Notes: generated from the letters alone by a model not told the origin. A stretch of DNA of 64,000 bases from Phaseolibacter flectens ATCC 12775 (GCF_000518745.1 NZ_JAEE01000001.1:183084-247083); one strand, 5' to 3'; positions 50,891 through 61,195 are shown, numbered from the stretch's first letter. Numbers and translations are program-made.

Positions 50891-52231
50891 ATGTATATAA
50901 AAAAAAATTATCACACTGATAGCGGTCTCTCCTTTCCTTTTTTTCCTGAAAATCGTCTGACAGCACAATATTGGTTGGGACAGATTTCGCATAAAATCAT
51001 TATGGATAAAAAGGAAATCCAGACGTTTAATCATGATTTATTCTCAAACCATCATACCATGACGGATCCACTGAGCTTCCCTTCCACCCTGAGTCGTGAT
51101 GAGATCATAACCCTCATTGATTCCATTAGTCTCCTCCCGACGCAAGCGCGTTTTTTTGCCACTGGTGCAACGGTCAGCAAAAAACACATCGAGAGTTATA
51201 TGGAAAATACGGGCAAAACTCAGCTGAACGAATCAAACCCTATCAGCTATGGCTTAGTCATAAAACGCGCCGCTTTACGCACATTTCCTACAACAGATCA
51301 GGTATTTGACTACAATATGCAACTGGATCGTTTTCAAGAAAGCGCAATTTATGTCGGCCAGCCTGTCGCCGTGATTTGTCATAGTCTGGATCGCGCGTGG
51401 TATCTGATCAGAAGCGATAATTACTTAGCATGGATAGCAGCAGATAGCCTTGCTATCACTGATAATGTCTCACAAATTCAAGATTTTATGCACAGTCCGC
51501 ATACTTTGATTGTCACTGGGGCTCACGTGCAAACTACCTATAACCCACGACGCCCTGAAACCTCAGAACAACGCCTTGATATGGGGGTGAGACTGCCCTT
51601 ATTGGTTGGCGCGGACAAGCCACAACAGTTGCATCAGCATCATACTTATATGTCACATGTGGTTATGCTACCAACCAGAGAAAACAATGGGACTCTCACC
51701 TTGCAGCCCACTGTAATCAGTAAATTTTTGGATGTACAAACGGAATATCTCGAGTATCGCAGCGACAATATTATCCATCAGGTATTTAAACTTGCAGGGG
51801 AGTGGTACGATTGGGGCGGAGCAGGGCATGGCCGAGATTGCTCATCAATGATAGTCGATGTCTATCGCTGTTTCGGCATCATGATGCCAAGAAATACCTC
51901 ACAGCAAGCGCTCGGTCACTATGGCGACAATCACTATTTTGATAGTAATACCTCATTGGCAGACAGGCTGCGTATTCTGAAACAGGTTGAGACCGGTGAT
52001 ATTCTTTATATACCCGGCCATTGTATGATGGCACTGGGTCATGACGAAGACGGGTTTCTCTATGTGATCCATAATGTGAAGGAAATCACCTACATGGACA
52101 ACCGAGCAATGATGCGAACCCTCAGCCTAAATGGGATATTTATTACTCGATTACTGGATATGTATACCGACAAAAAAACCAGTTATCTGCGTGAAATTAC
52201 AACAATAAAGCGTATTATTAACTCACGCTGA
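50891..52231 (+). CDS. SH3-domain NlpC/P60 family peptidase
   Basis: A 446-residue putative gamma-D-glutamyl-diamino acid endopeptidase acting on peptidoglycan stem peptides. The order looks like an N-terminal helical clip (about 60-110), bacterial SH3 repeats (about 118-190 and 205-285) and a C40 NlpC/P60 catalytic domain (about 290-430). Likely catalytic residues are C317 in GRDCSSM, H377 in IPGHCMM and H394 in VIHN. The N-terminus has no clear signal peptide. It has no counterpart at this place in E. coli. It could be a cell-wall recycling enzyme or a hydrolase aimed at other cells or a host; context does not decide. Confidence 0.8.
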   Translation: MYIKKNYHTDSGLSFPFFPENRLTAQYWLGQISHKIIMDKKEIQTFNHDLFSNHHTMTDPLSFPSTLSRDEIITLIDSISLLPTQARFFATGATVSKKHIESYMENTGKTQLNESNPISYGLVIKRAALRTFPTTDQVFDYNMQLDRFQESAIYVGQPVAVICHSLDRAWYLIRSDNYLAWIAADSLAITDNVSQIQDFMHSPHTLIVTGAHVQTTYNPRRPETSEQRLDMGVRLPLLVGADKPQQLHQHHTYMSHVVMLPTRENNGTLTLQPTVISKFLDVQTEYLEYRSDNIIHQVFKLAGEWYDWGGAGHGRDCSSMIVDVYRCFGIMMPRNTSQQALGHYGDNHYFDSNTSLADRLRILKQVETGDILYIPGHCMMALGHDEDGFLYVIHNVKEITYMDNRAMMRTLSLNGIFITRLLDMYTDKKTSYLREITTIKRIINSR

Positions 52232-52276
52232 CGCCATCGCATGTCCTTTCAAGGACATTCTACTGACCAAAAAAAG

Positions 52277-52307
52277 CGAACCGGCAAGCAACACGCTGAC
52301 CGGTTCG
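52277..52307. terminator. Bidirectional terminator between the NlpC/P60 gene and glnS
   Basis: An 8-bp stem (CGAACCGG/CCGGTTCG) preceded by A-rich and followed by T-rich sequence lies between the two convergent genes. Confidence 0.7.
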
Positions 52308-52346
52308 TTTATTCACCCTTTTCCCGTCCTCACTCAGTGAGACGGT

Positions 52347-54011
52347 TTAACCGGCATTTTGCCAAGTATCACGTAAGCCGACAGTGCGGTTAAAAACGAG
52401 GGATTGTGCAGAAGAGTAACGGCTATCAGCGCAAAAATACCCTTCTCTCTCAAACTGATAGGTCACATCTGCCGTTGCCTGCTGCAGACTAGACTCCACA
52501 AAACCTTGCTGGATCGTCAGTGAATCAGGATTAATGGTAGACAAAAAATCGTCTTCTGCTGCCGGGTTCGCCACACTGAATAAGCGATCATAGAGACGAA
52601 ACTCAGCAGGGCAAGCATTATCCGTTGAAACCCAATGGATCACCCCTTTGACTTTACGTCCATCAGTCGGATCCTTGCCCAACGTCTCTTTATCGCAATG
52701 GCAATATAACGTTGTAATATGACCAAATTGATCTTTTTCAACCCTGTCAGCTCTGATCACATAGGCATTACGCAATCGCACTTCTTTGCCCAGTACCAAT
52801 CGCTTATAATGCTTATTGGCTTCCTCACGGAAATCCGCTTTATCAATCCATAATTCACGACTAAAGGCGACGTTACGCTGACCCAGTTCAGGGCGATTAG
52901 GATGATTAGGCATCGTCAACGTCTGCTGAAAACCAGCAGGTAGATTTTCTAATACCACTTTAATGGGATCTAATACGGCCATTGCTCGCGGGGCATTCTC
53001 ATTCAAATCCTCACGAATACAAGACTCCAGCGCCGCCATCTCAATCAGGTTATCTTGTTTGGTTATACCGATACGACGGCAGAATTCACGCAGAGCGCGA
53101 GGCGTATACCCCCGACGGCGTAGACCTGAAATAGTCAGCATTCTGGGATCATCCCAACCTTCAACCACCTGCTCAGTCACCAACTGATTAAGCTTCCGCT
53201 TCGACATCACCGCATATTCTAAATTTAACCGAGAGAATTCATACTGATGTGGCCTTGCTGCAATCGTAATATTATCGAGAACCCAATCATATAAACGGCG
53301 GTTATCTTGGAATTCAAGGGTACAAAGCGAGTGAGTGATCCCTTCCAATGCATCGGAAATGCAGTGGGTAAAATCGTACATCGGATAGATGCACCATTTA
53401 TCACCGGTCTGATGGTGAGTGGCAAATTTTATGCGATATAACACCGGATCGCGCATCACAATGAAATTGGAGGCCATATCAATTTTGGCGCGCAAGCAGG
53501 CCGTTCCCTCTGCAAACTCACCTTGACGCATTTTTTCAAATAACGACAAATTTTCTTCTACGCTGCGATCGCGATAAGGGCTGTTTTTACCCGGTGAAGT
53601 CAGCGTCCCTCGGTATTCCCTGATTTGTTCCGCACTCAATTCATCAACATAAGCGAGGCCTTTGTTTATCAGTTCAAGTGCATACTGATACAATACGTCA
53701 AAATAGTCAGAAGAATAGCGGGGTTGGCCCTGCCACTGAAAACCCAACCATTGTACATCTCTCTGAATCGATTCGACAAATTCAAGATCTTCCTTGGCAG
53801 GATTGGTATCATCGAAACGCAGATTACAGTTGCCTTGGTAATCTTGCGCAATGCCGAAATTCAAACAAATGGATTTTGCATGACCAATATGCAAATAACC
53901 ATTAGGCTCAGGGGGAAAACGGGTAGTAATGCTTTTATGCTTACCCGTTGCTAAATCTTCGTCAATAATCTGACGAATAAAATTAGTTGGGCGGGCTTCT
54001 GCCTCACTCAT
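52347..54011 (-). CDS. glnS: Glutaminyl-tRNA synthetase
   Basis: Class I synthetase charging tRNA-Gln. The 554 residues match E. coli. The HIGH motif is YLHIGHAKS near 40 and the KMSKS-like loop is VMSKRKL near 268. The C-terminal anticodon-binding beta-barrels are complete. It serves the four tRNA-Gln genes found near 61.3-61.85 kb. Confidence 0.97.
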   Translation of the reverse strand: MSEAEARPTNFIRQIIDEDLATGKHKSITTRFPPEPNGYLHIGHAKSICLNFGIAQDYQGNCNLRFDDTNPAKEDLEFVESIQRDVQWLGFQWQGQPRYSSDYFDVLYQYALELINKGLAYVDELSAEQIREYRGTLTSPGKNSPYRDRSVEENLSLFEKMRQGEFAEGTACLRAKIDMASNFIVMRDPVLYRIKFATHHQTGDKWCIYPMYDFTHCISDALEGITHSLCTLEFQDNRRLYDWVLDNITIAARPHQYEFSRLNLEYAVMSKRKLNQLVTEQVVEGWDDPRMLTISGLRRRGYTPRALREFCRRIGITKQDNLIEMAALESCIREDLNENAPRAMAVLDPIKVVLENLPAGFQQTLTMPNHPNRPELGQRNVAFSRELWIDKADFREEANKHYKRLVLGKEVRLRNAYVIRADRVEKDQFGHITTLYCHCDKETLGKDPTDGRKVKGVIHWVSTDNACPAEFRLYDRLFSVANPAAEDDFLSTINPDSLTIQQGFVESSLQQATADVTYQFEREGYFCADSRYSSAQSLVFNRTVGLRDTWQNAG

Positions 54012-54158
54012 TTTATGATCCTCAAACGCGTTGAAAGTGCTTTAACATACTCATACCGCTATCATCCACAAAGCAGCCTCCAGACACAACCGTTTGTTTG
54101 ACACATCGCCATAAAAATACAGAAAAAATGTGCTTTCTTTTCTATTGAATAGCAAAAT

Positions 54159-56204
54159 TTACTTCATAACATAATAAATGATGGTTTTGCCAGCCTCGAC
54201 CCGTGGCAAGGACGGTAACAGTTGAATATTAAAATCATCACTGTTTGCCACAACAATCGGCGAAACCAAAGAGCGCGCATGCTGTTGCAAGTAAGCTAAA
54301 TCCATCTGGATCACCGGTTGCCCTGCGACAACGCGAGTCCCTTCTTGCAGTAGAGGCTGGAAGCCATTGCCAGCTAATTGCACCGTATCCAGACCGAGGT
54401 GAACCAACAGCTCGACCCCGTCATCAGTTTCCAAACAAAAAGCATGATGCGTCGGGAAAATTTTAACCAGTACGCCTGATGCAGGTGCAACCACCTCGGG
54501 ACAATCGGGCAGCACAGCAATCCCTTCACCGACCGCTTTACTGGCAAACACCTTGTCTTCAACTAAGGAAAGATCGATAACTTGGCCACTGAGTGGCGCA
54601 AGAATAGGATAAGCGTGCGCGAACGATTGAGACTGCGCTTTACCTTGCCCAATTTGCGTTGGCATTTCGGTGTTCGGCTTTTCACTCACCGCAGTGTGCG
54701 GCACAGGCGATAAAGGATAGTAACGCTTGAGTAAACCTGCAATTTTTTCAGCTTGCATCCCCACGACAACTTGCAGATTGTGCTGATTAATCACCACAAC
54801 CCCACTGGCCCCCATTACGCTCAGTCTTGCCTTATCCACAAGGCTTGTATCAACAACTTTCAACCGTAATCGAGTAATACACGCATCAATCTGGGTCAGA
54901 TTATCTCGTCCACCCAACGCCTGAAAATACTGTTCGGCCAATAATTTTTCTGCCTTCCCCTTATCGGCCAACGGCTCCGGTGTTGGCTCAGCAGTTAAGG
55001 TTGCCTCAGTGACTTGGGAGGGACTGACAGGCTCCCTTCCTGGTGTTTGCAAATTAAAGTGAAGAATGGCAAAACGAAAAACCCCGTAATAGATAATGAA
55101 AAAACAGACTCCCTGCACTAACAGCATAGACCAATGTGTCGCCAATGGGTTACGACTGGATAACAGCAAATCGATCAACCCTGCACTGAAACCAAAACCG
55201 GCAATCCAATGGAAGCTGGCAGCAATAAACAGTGAAATCCCCGTTAGCACTGAGTGCAGTAGGTACAATAATGGGGCAACAAACATGAAAGTAAATTCGA
55301 GGGGTTCAGTAATACCAGTAAAAAAAGCAGCAAAGGCGGCGGCCAGCATAATACCTGCAACGCGATTACGGTGTTGCGGATAAGCGCAGCGCCAGATAGC
55401 CAGCGCCGCACCGGGTAAGCCAAACATCATCACGGGAAAGAAACCCGCCTGATAGCGCCCGGTGATCCCAGCAACGGCTCGTCCTTCTGCAAGGGATTTT
55501 TCTCCCCCTAAAAAGTTGGGGATATCATTAATCCCAGCCACATCAAACCAGAATACGGAATTTAATGCATGATGTAATCCGACAGGGATCAATAAACGAT
55601 TAAAAAAACCATACAATCCAGCGCCGGTTGCCCCCAATTTCTGGATATGTTGTCCAAAATTGACTAATCCTGAAAATAAAAGGGGCCAGAGATACATTAA
55701 ACAGAGTGCAACGGCAATCATCACCACCGAAACCAAGATAGGAACCAACCTGCGGCCACTGAAAAAAGACAAAGCGCTGGGCAATTCAACCGTCGAATAT
55801 CGATTATAAATACTGGCACTAATCATTCCCGTTAAGATCCCAATAAACTGATTGTCTATTTTGGAAAAGGCATCAGATAACTGATTGAGTGGGATATGTC
55901 GGATAATTGCCACTGTCGATGCAGAGCACAAGCTAGTGACAACCAGATAGCCAATAAATCCACTTAAGGCGGCGGCGCCATCTTTGTCTCTCGATAAGCC
56001 ATAGGCAACGCCAATGGCCAATAACACTGGCATATGCTCAGTGATCGCAGAGCCTGATTTTATTAACAGCGCTGCCAGCAGATTATTCGCGCCTGTTCCG
56101 GTTGGATCGAGCCAGTATCCAATCCCAAACAGTATTGCAGCCGCCGGTAATGTCGCGACTGGTACCATTAACGCACGGCCCACACGTTGCAAATAACTCA
56201 GCAT
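54159..56204 (-). CDS. nagE: N-acetylglucosamine PTS transporter, EIICBA
   Basis: Imports and phosphorylates N-acetylglucosamine. The 681 residues comprise an EIIC membrane domain (1-385), EIIB (about 415-495) with phospho-cysteine C442 in DACITRLRLK, and EIIA (about 530-675) with H587 and phospho-histidine H602 in LLVHLGLDT. Linkers between the domains are Pro/Glu/Thr-rich. It is divergent from nagB across a 304-base control region. Confidence 0.96.
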   Translation of the reverse strand: MLSYLQRVGRALMVPVATLPAAAILFGIGYWLDPTGTGANNLLAALLIKSGSAITEHMPVLLAIGVAYGLSRDKDGAAALSGFIGYLVVTSLCSASTVAIIRHIPLNQLSDAFSKIDNQFIGILTGMISASIYNRYSTVELPSALSFFSGRRLVPILVSVVMIAVALCLMYLWPLLFSGLVNFGQHIQKLGATGAGLYGFFNRLLIPVGLHHALNSVFWFDVAGINDIPNFLGGEKSLAEGRAVAGITGRYQAGFFPVMMFGLPGAALAIWRCAYPQHRNRVAGIMLAAAFAAFFTGITEPLEFTFMFVAPLLYLLHSVLTGISLFIAASFHWIAGFGFSAGLIDLLLSSRNPLATHWSMLLVQGVCFFIIYYGVFRFAILHFNLQTPGREPVSPSQVTEATLTAEPTPEPLADKGKAEKLLAEQYFQALGGRDNLTQIDACITRLRLKVVDTSLVDKARLSVMGASGVVVINQHNLQVVVGMQAEKIAGLLKRYYPLSPVPHTAVSEKPNTEMPTQIGQGKAQSQSFAHAYPILAPLSGQVIDLSLVEDKVFASKAVGEGIAVLPDCPEVVAPASGVLVKIFPTHHAFCLETDDGVELLVHLGLDTVQLAGNGFQPLLQEGTRVVAGQPVIQMDLAYLQQHARSLVSPIVVANSDDFNIQLLPSLPRVEAGKTIIYYVMK

Positions 56205-56508
56205 AATACGACTGATATCCTTAAATAATTGTTCTAATAAGTGGGTTATCCCCCCTCACCTCCCCATCACTATCGAGGCACTGGGCTTTCAGGTATCAAC
56301 GCGCTGTTTCCAGTCATCCCCCTTACTAACTACTCGGAAAAAAAGCATAAATCAACAAAAATACACTCTCCTTATACTGAAATAGCGTGTTGGATCTATA
56401 AAGTCGCTTGATTAATGGTAAAGGGCTGAGATGAATGTCAATATAACCACATTCTGTTTACCACTAAATTGACCTCTTACATCAACGCAATGACAATGGG
56501 AGTCAACC
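56205..56508. promoter_or_regulatory. nagE-nagB divergent control region
   Basis: These 304 bases must carry both promoters. No clear NagC operator or CRP site was recognised, in line with the absence of nagC downstream. Confidence 0.5.
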
Positions 56509-57294
56509 ATGCGATTAATTCTGTGTGATACCGCCGATCAGGTGAGCGATGTTGCCAGCAAGCAGATCATTGCTCAATACCAGGCTCGCCACAAGCCACG
56601 CCCCTTTGTCCTCGGCCTTCCCACAGGAGGCACACCACTTAAAATTTATGCGCGTTTGATCACTGCCTACCAACAACAGCAGATTGACTTTAAGAATATC
56701 ATTACTTTCAATATGGATGAATACCTCGGTTTATCGGCTGATCATCCCGCCAGTTACGCCTATTATATGCAACAGCATTTTTTCAAGCACATTGATATCC
56801 CCGCCGAGCAAACGCATTTATTAAATGGCATCACATCAGACTGTGAACAAACGTGCCAGCGATACGAAGATCTAATCCACCAATTCGGTCCAATTAACCT
56901 CATGCTAGGCGGCCTCGGCGTGGATGGACACCTCGCCTTTAATGAACCGGGGTCACCCTTTGATTCACGCACTCGACGTGTGATATTGAGTGACAGCACC
57001 CGATTGAGCAATAGCCGCTTTTTTAATAATACCATCTCACAGGTTCCGCTGGCTGCCCTGACAATAGGTTTAGGAACGCTGCTCGAGGCCGAAAAAATTA
57101 TCATCGTAGTCACCGGTGAAAATAAAGCCAAGGCTCTCCGCGCTGCATTAGAAGGGCCGATCACTGCCACCTGCCCAGCAAGTTGCCTACAAAGGCATCC
57201 TAATGCGTGGATCATCTGTGATAAAGCCGCAACTCAGCAACTTTCTGATTCTTATATTGCAAGTCTGCCCTCGCACAACGTGTTGAGGGGATGA
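56509..57294 (+). CDS. nagB: Glucosamine-6-phosphate deaminase (divergent)
   Basis: Converts glucosamine-6-phosphate to fructose-6-phosphate and ammonia. The 261-residue product has FVLGLPTGGTPLKIY near 33, the catalytic region FNMDEYLGL near 68 and VDGHLAFNEPGSPFDSRTR near 137. The C-terminal third (TATCPASCLQRHPN) and short tail differ from the 266-residue E. coli enzyme and look more like NagB from other lineages. A 513-base gap separates it from nagA. Confidence 0.92.
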   Translation: MRLILCDTADQVSDVASKQIIAQYQARHKPRPFVLGLPTGGTPLKIYARLITAYQQQQIDFKNIITFNMDEYLGLSADHPASYAYYMQQHFFKHIDIPAEQTHLLNGITSDCEQTCQRYEDLIHQFGPINLMLGGLGVDGHLAFNEPGSPFDSRTRRVILSDSTRLSNSRFFNNTISQVPLAALTIGLGTLLEAEKIIIVVTGENKAKALRAALEGPITATCPASCLQRHPNAWIICDKAATQQLSDSYIASLPSHNVLRG

Positions 57295-57807
57295 TCATCA
57301 GCATGACTGCCTGAACCCGCAGATTAAACGTGATACCTAACGAAAGAAATCATTCCCCTAATAATAATGGGATAAATAACGGAATTGGATGTTGCGCACT
57401 TGGGTTAGCAATACAGGCCAACACGGTACTGGCAGTTTAAAAGGGGTCACCATTTAAAAATGGCCTGAATGCATGAGCCCTTGTGACGGCGAAATAAGGA
57501 TAAGCTGCCGCGCTTCTTCAACGATCCCCACCATTGTCGTGAATTTATCGTCCAATGATTGGATCAGTTCCCTTTCTTCAAGAGGGTGCCCCTGCCTGTT
57601 AAGAGAATGTGATCGCGCCCTTGGCAAGGGTTTTGCTACATGCCCACCCGCTTGCCTCTCGCGCTGAAATGTTGCGGCCCGACCATGACGGTAAAGAAAT
57701 ACATCAACGGGGATAACCGCCTTTTTTTCATTGAATAAAATACGCTAAGATAAGAGTATCCTTCTCGTTCGCACGCTGCGACAGCTAGACCCGTGGTTGG
57801 AGATGTT
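57295..57807. other. nagB-nagA intergenic gap
   Basis: These 513 bases are far longer than the usual short nagB-nagA spacer. A minus-strand frame from about 57665 to 57450 is open and contains LEERELIQSLDDKFTTMVGI; it has no recognised relative and may be a remnant. Confidence 0.5.
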
Positions 57808-58959
57808 ATGGCATTTGCACTGATAAATACTCGACTCTTTACGGGGCAACAGACCTTATTTGAGCATGCACTGATCATTGAGCAGGGCAGAATTAATGCG
57901 ATCTGTCCCCTCACAACGCTGACTGCCGATCTCCCCAAAATCGATCTGGCTGGCGCCACGCTCTGTGCCGGATTTATCGATTTACAACTCAATGGTTGTG
58001 GCGGTGTACAATTCAGCGATACCCTCGCCAATCTCAGTATTGATACCTTGCAGACCATGCAACGTTGTAATGAAAAATACGGTTGCACCAGTTTTTTACC
58101 GACACTCATTACCAGTAGTGATCAATTAATTAAAACGGCGGTCAAGGTTCTCCACCAATGGCATGACCTACATGACTATCCGGTACTGGGTCTGCATCTT
58201 GAAGGCCCTTGGATCAACCCTGAGAAAAAAGGCACACACGATGCAACGCTTATCCGCCAACCCGATGCTGCATTAGTGCACTTTCTCTGCGACAATGCAA
58301 AAGTAATCAGTAAACTGACTCTCGCCCCCGAGCAAGTTGAAGCAACAGTCATCAAACAACTGACTGAGGCAGGTATTGTCGTTTCAGCAGGTCACTCAGC
58401 TGCAAGCTATCAACAGGCCAATCGCGGCTTCGCCAACGGGATCACCTGTGCGACACACCTTTACAATGCCATGCCCATGGTGACAGGAAGAGAACCGGGG
58501 CTAGTCGGTGCCGTGCTGGATCATCCCCATGTCTGGTGCGGGATCATTGCTGATGGGTATCATGTGCACTACGCCAATATCGCACAGGCAAAACGATTGA
58601 AAGGACAGAAATTAATTCTGGTTACCGATGCCACCGCTCCAGCGGGGACGGATCTGACCGAGTTCCATTTTGCTGGAAAAACCATTTACTGCAGGCAAGG
58701 TCGCTGCGTCGATGAAAACGGTGTGCTAAGTGGATCCGCCCTGACCATGATAGATGCTGTCGCCAATTGTGTGCATCAGATGAATATTCCGCTAGAAGAA
58801 GCATTACGTATGGCCAGCCTTTATCCGGCACAAGCCCTCGGCATTGCCGATCAATTCGGGCAAATCCGCGCGGGGTACCCTGCCAACCTGACCGCATTTG
58901 ATCAAGATTTCAACGTCACGCATACTTGGGTCAACGGCCAGATCCGTTATCAACGGTGA
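57808..58959 (+). CDS. nagA: N-acetylglucosamine-6-phosphate deacetylase
   Basis: Removes acetate from GlcNAc-6-phosphate to give the NagB substrate. The 383-residue amidohydrolase has GFIDLQLNGCGGVQF near 56, the metal-site HLEGPWINPEKKG near 130, VSAGHSAASY near 196, THLYNAM near 217 and the catalytic aspartate in LVTDATAPAG near 273. The ATG at 57808 has GGAGA upstream; an in-frame GTG at 57793 is less likely. nagC and nagD, normally next, are absent. Confidence 0.95.
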   Translation: MAFALINTRLFTGQQTLFEHALIIEQGRINAICPLTTLTADLPKIDLAGATLCAGFIDLQLNGCGGVQFSDTLANLSIDTLQTMQRCNEKYGCTSFLPTLITSSDQLIKTAVKVLHQWHDLHDYPVLGLHLEGPWINPEKKGTHDATLIRQPDAALVHFLCDNAKVISKLTLAPEQVEATVIKQLTEAGIVVSAGHSAASYQQANRGFANGITCATHLYNAMPMVTGREPGLVGAVLDHPHVWCGIIADGYHVHYANIAQAKRLKGQKLILVTDATAPAGTDLTEFHFAGKTIYCRQGRCVDENGVLSGSALTMIDAVANCVHQMNIPLEEALRMASLYPAQALGIADQFGQIRAGYPANLTAFDQDFNVTHTWVNGQIRYQR

Positions 58960-59007
58960 GCCGCCAGCATATTTATCACTGCAAAATAAAAGTTATTTTC
59001 AAACCCT

Positions 59008-59048
59008 AAGCCATTTTATTAGATGTTTTTTAAAAAAATGGCTTTTTA
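59008..59048 (+). terminator. Terminator after nagA
   Basis: A 10-bp stem (AAGCCATTTT/AAAATGGCTT) with a T-rich tail follows nagA by 48 bases. Confidence 0.65.
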
Positions 59049-59201
59049 TTTGTATTTTTTCTAAAAAAATGTGCTTTGTAACAGCTATTTGAAAATTATT
59101 GAGAGTAATGCTTGCAACTGCCTACTGAATTACGCATGTTCATTGTATAGACACCGCAGACAGGCAAGTCTGCTCCCTCTCATTGACTTCAGGAGTTTGG
59201 C

Positions 59202-60866
59202 ATGTGTTCAATCTTTGGCATTGTTGATTTAAAAACCGATCCGAGTAAATTACGCCAGCAAGCGCTGGAATTATCTCGCTTAATGCGTCATCGCGGTCCT
59301 GATTGGTCAGGCATCTATGCCGATCAACATGCGATTTTGGTGCATGAACGTCTCTCCATCGTCGATATTAATCATGGTGCACAACCTTTGTATAATGCCG
59401 ATAAAACGCATGTCTTGGCGGTGAATGGTGAAATTTATAACCATCGACAATTACGAGCGAAATACCGTGACCGCTATCCGTTTCAAACAGACTCTGATTG
59501 TGAAGTGATCTTGGCACTTTACCAAGAAAAAGGCATCGACTTCCTTGATGAATTACAGGGGATGTTTGCTTTTATTTTGTACGACAAGGTCGCCCAGCGC
59601 TGGTTAATTGGCCGTGATCATCTTGGGATCATTCCGCTTTATACGGGCTACGATCAATACGGTAACTTGTATGTGGCATCAGAAATGAAAGCCCTCACGC
59701 CAGTGTGTAAAACCGTCAGTGAGTTTGCACCCGGCCATCAATTATGCAGTGATGATCATCAATTACACCGCTACTACCAACGTGATTGGATGGCGTTTGA
59801 CTCAGTGAAAGATAATCCAACAGATCCCATTGCTCTGCAACAGGCACTGGAAGAGGCGGTGAAAAGCCATCTGATGTCAGATGTGCCTTACGGTGTGTTG
59901 CTGTCAGGCGGGCTGGATTCGTCAATAATTTCTGCTATCACCCAGCGTTTTGCGGATAAACGCGTCGAGGATCAACAAAAATCGGCGGCATGGTGGCCAA
60001 GATTACATTCCTTCGCCGTTGGCCTAGAAGGATCGCCAGATCTTAATGCGGCACAACAGGTTGCTGATGCCCTCGGCACGGTGCATCATGAGATCCATTT
60101 TACTGTTCAAGAGGGGCTCGATGCGATCCGAGAAGTGATCTATCACATTGAAACCTATGATGTCACCACGATCCGCGCCTCTACCCCTATGTACCTGATG
60201 GCCAGAAAAATTAAAGCCATGGGCATTAAAATGGTCCTGTCAGGAGAAGGTGCTGATGAAATATTTGGCGGCTATTTGTATTTTCATAAGGCGCCAGACG
60301 CTCAGCAATTTCACGAAGAAAATGTCAGAAAACTGGCGGCGCTGCATCGCTATGACTGCGCACGTGCCAACAAAGCCATGGCCGCTTGGGGCGTCGAAGC
60401 CCGCGTGCCTTTCCTTGATAAGAACTTTCTCGATGTTGCAATGCGAATTAACCCTCAAGATAAAATGTGTGGCAGTAACGGCAAAATTGAAAAGCACATT
60501 CTGCGCGAATGTTTCAGCGATTATCTACCTGAAAGTGTAACTTGGCGGCAAAAAGAACAATTTTCCGATGGCGTTGGCTATCGCTGGATTGACTCATTAA
60601 AAGCATGGGCAGAAGACAGAGTCACTGCACAGCAATTGGAAACGGCGCACTATCGGTTCCCCCATAATCCGCCTCAATCAAAGGAAGCGTATTTCTACCG
60701 TGATATTTTCGACGCCTTGTTCCCTCTTGCCAGTGCGGCAGAATGCGTTCCTGGCGGTCCCTCTGTGGCCTGTTCCTCTGCCAAAGCCATTGAATGGGAT
60801 GCCTCCTTCAAAGCCAGTAATGACCCCTCAGGCAGAGCCGTCGGGGTGCATCAAGCCGCTTATTAA
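59202..60866 (+). CDS. asnB: Asparagine synthetase B (glutamine-hydrolysing)
   Basis: Makes asparagine from aspartate, ATP and glutamine. The 554 residues equal E. coli AsnB. The glutaminase nucleophile is C2 (MCSIFGIV), with RLSIVD and NGEIYNH in the N-terminal domain; the synthetase domain has the PP-loop LLSGGLDSS near 231 and SGEGADEIFGGY near 347. GGAG precedes the ATG. It lies next to the tRNA cluster as in E. coli. Confidence 0.97.
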   Translation: MCSIFGIVDLKTDPSKLRQQALELSRLMRHRGPDWSGIYADQHAILVHERLSIVDINHGAQPLYNADKTHVLAVNGEIYNHRQLRAKYRDRYPFQTDSDCEVILALYQEKGIDFLDELQGMFAFILYDKVAQRWLIGRDHLGIIPLYTGYDQYGNLYVASEMKALTPVCKTVSEFAPGHQLCSDDHQLHRYYQRDWMAFDSVKDNPTDPIALQQALEEAVKSHLMSDVPYGVLLSGGLDSSIISAITQRFADKRVEDQQKSAAWWPRLHSFAVGLEGSPDLNAAQQVADALGTVHHEIHFTVQEGLDAIREVIYHIETYDVTTIRASTPMYLMARKIKAMGIKMVLSGEGADEIFGGYLYFHKAPDAQQFHEENVRKLAALHRYDCARANKAMAAWGVEARVPFLDKNFLDVAMRINPQDKMCGSNGKIEKHILRECFSDYLPESVTWRQKEQFSDGVGYRWIDSLKAWAEDRVTAQQLETAHYRFPHNPPQSKEAYFYRDIFDALFPLASAAECVPGGPSVACSSAKAIEWDASFKASNDPSGRAVGVHQAAY

Positions 60867-61044
60867 GCGAATCCCTTCCCCGCTCTTCGCGATCCCTGCA
60901 TCGAAGATCGGGGGAAAGTGAAAGAAGAGTGACCCCAAGCCGTCCCGCCCTTTGACTAAGCAGGCAAAAACGGTTAACATCTAACCGTTATGGTTGTTCT
61001 GCAAACAATTGAGCCGTTTGTGAATAAAAAGGCTAAAAAAAGGG

Positions 61045-61073
61045 TTGACGATAGATGTTCAACTCAGCATAAT
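61045..61073 (+). promoter_or_regulatory. Promoter of the Met-Leu-Gln tRNA operon
   Basis: TTGACG, 17 bases, CATAAT, then a GC-rich discriminator (GCGCCCCGC) typical of stringently controlled stable-RNA promoters. The first tRNA starts about 40 bases downstream. Confidence 0.65.
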
Positions 61074-61113
61074 GCGCCCCGCAACGCCGAAGAAGGTAAC
61101 GCAAATAAAAGAT

Positions 61114-61190
61114 GGCTACGTAGCTCAGCTGGTTAGAGCACAGCACTCATAATGCTGGGGTCACAGGTTCGATTCCCGTCGTAGCCACCA
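61114..61190 (+). tRNA. tRNA-Met (CAT), elongator
   Basis: A 77-base cloverleaf with acceptor GGCTACG/CGTAGCC, anticodon loop CTCATAA and encoded CCA; like E. coli metT/metU. Confidence 0.96.
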
Positions 61191-61195
61191 TCTTT

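Noticed and set aside
57636-58109. 157-residue minus-strand frame
   Set aside because: Mostly antisense to nagA, which has full family motifs.
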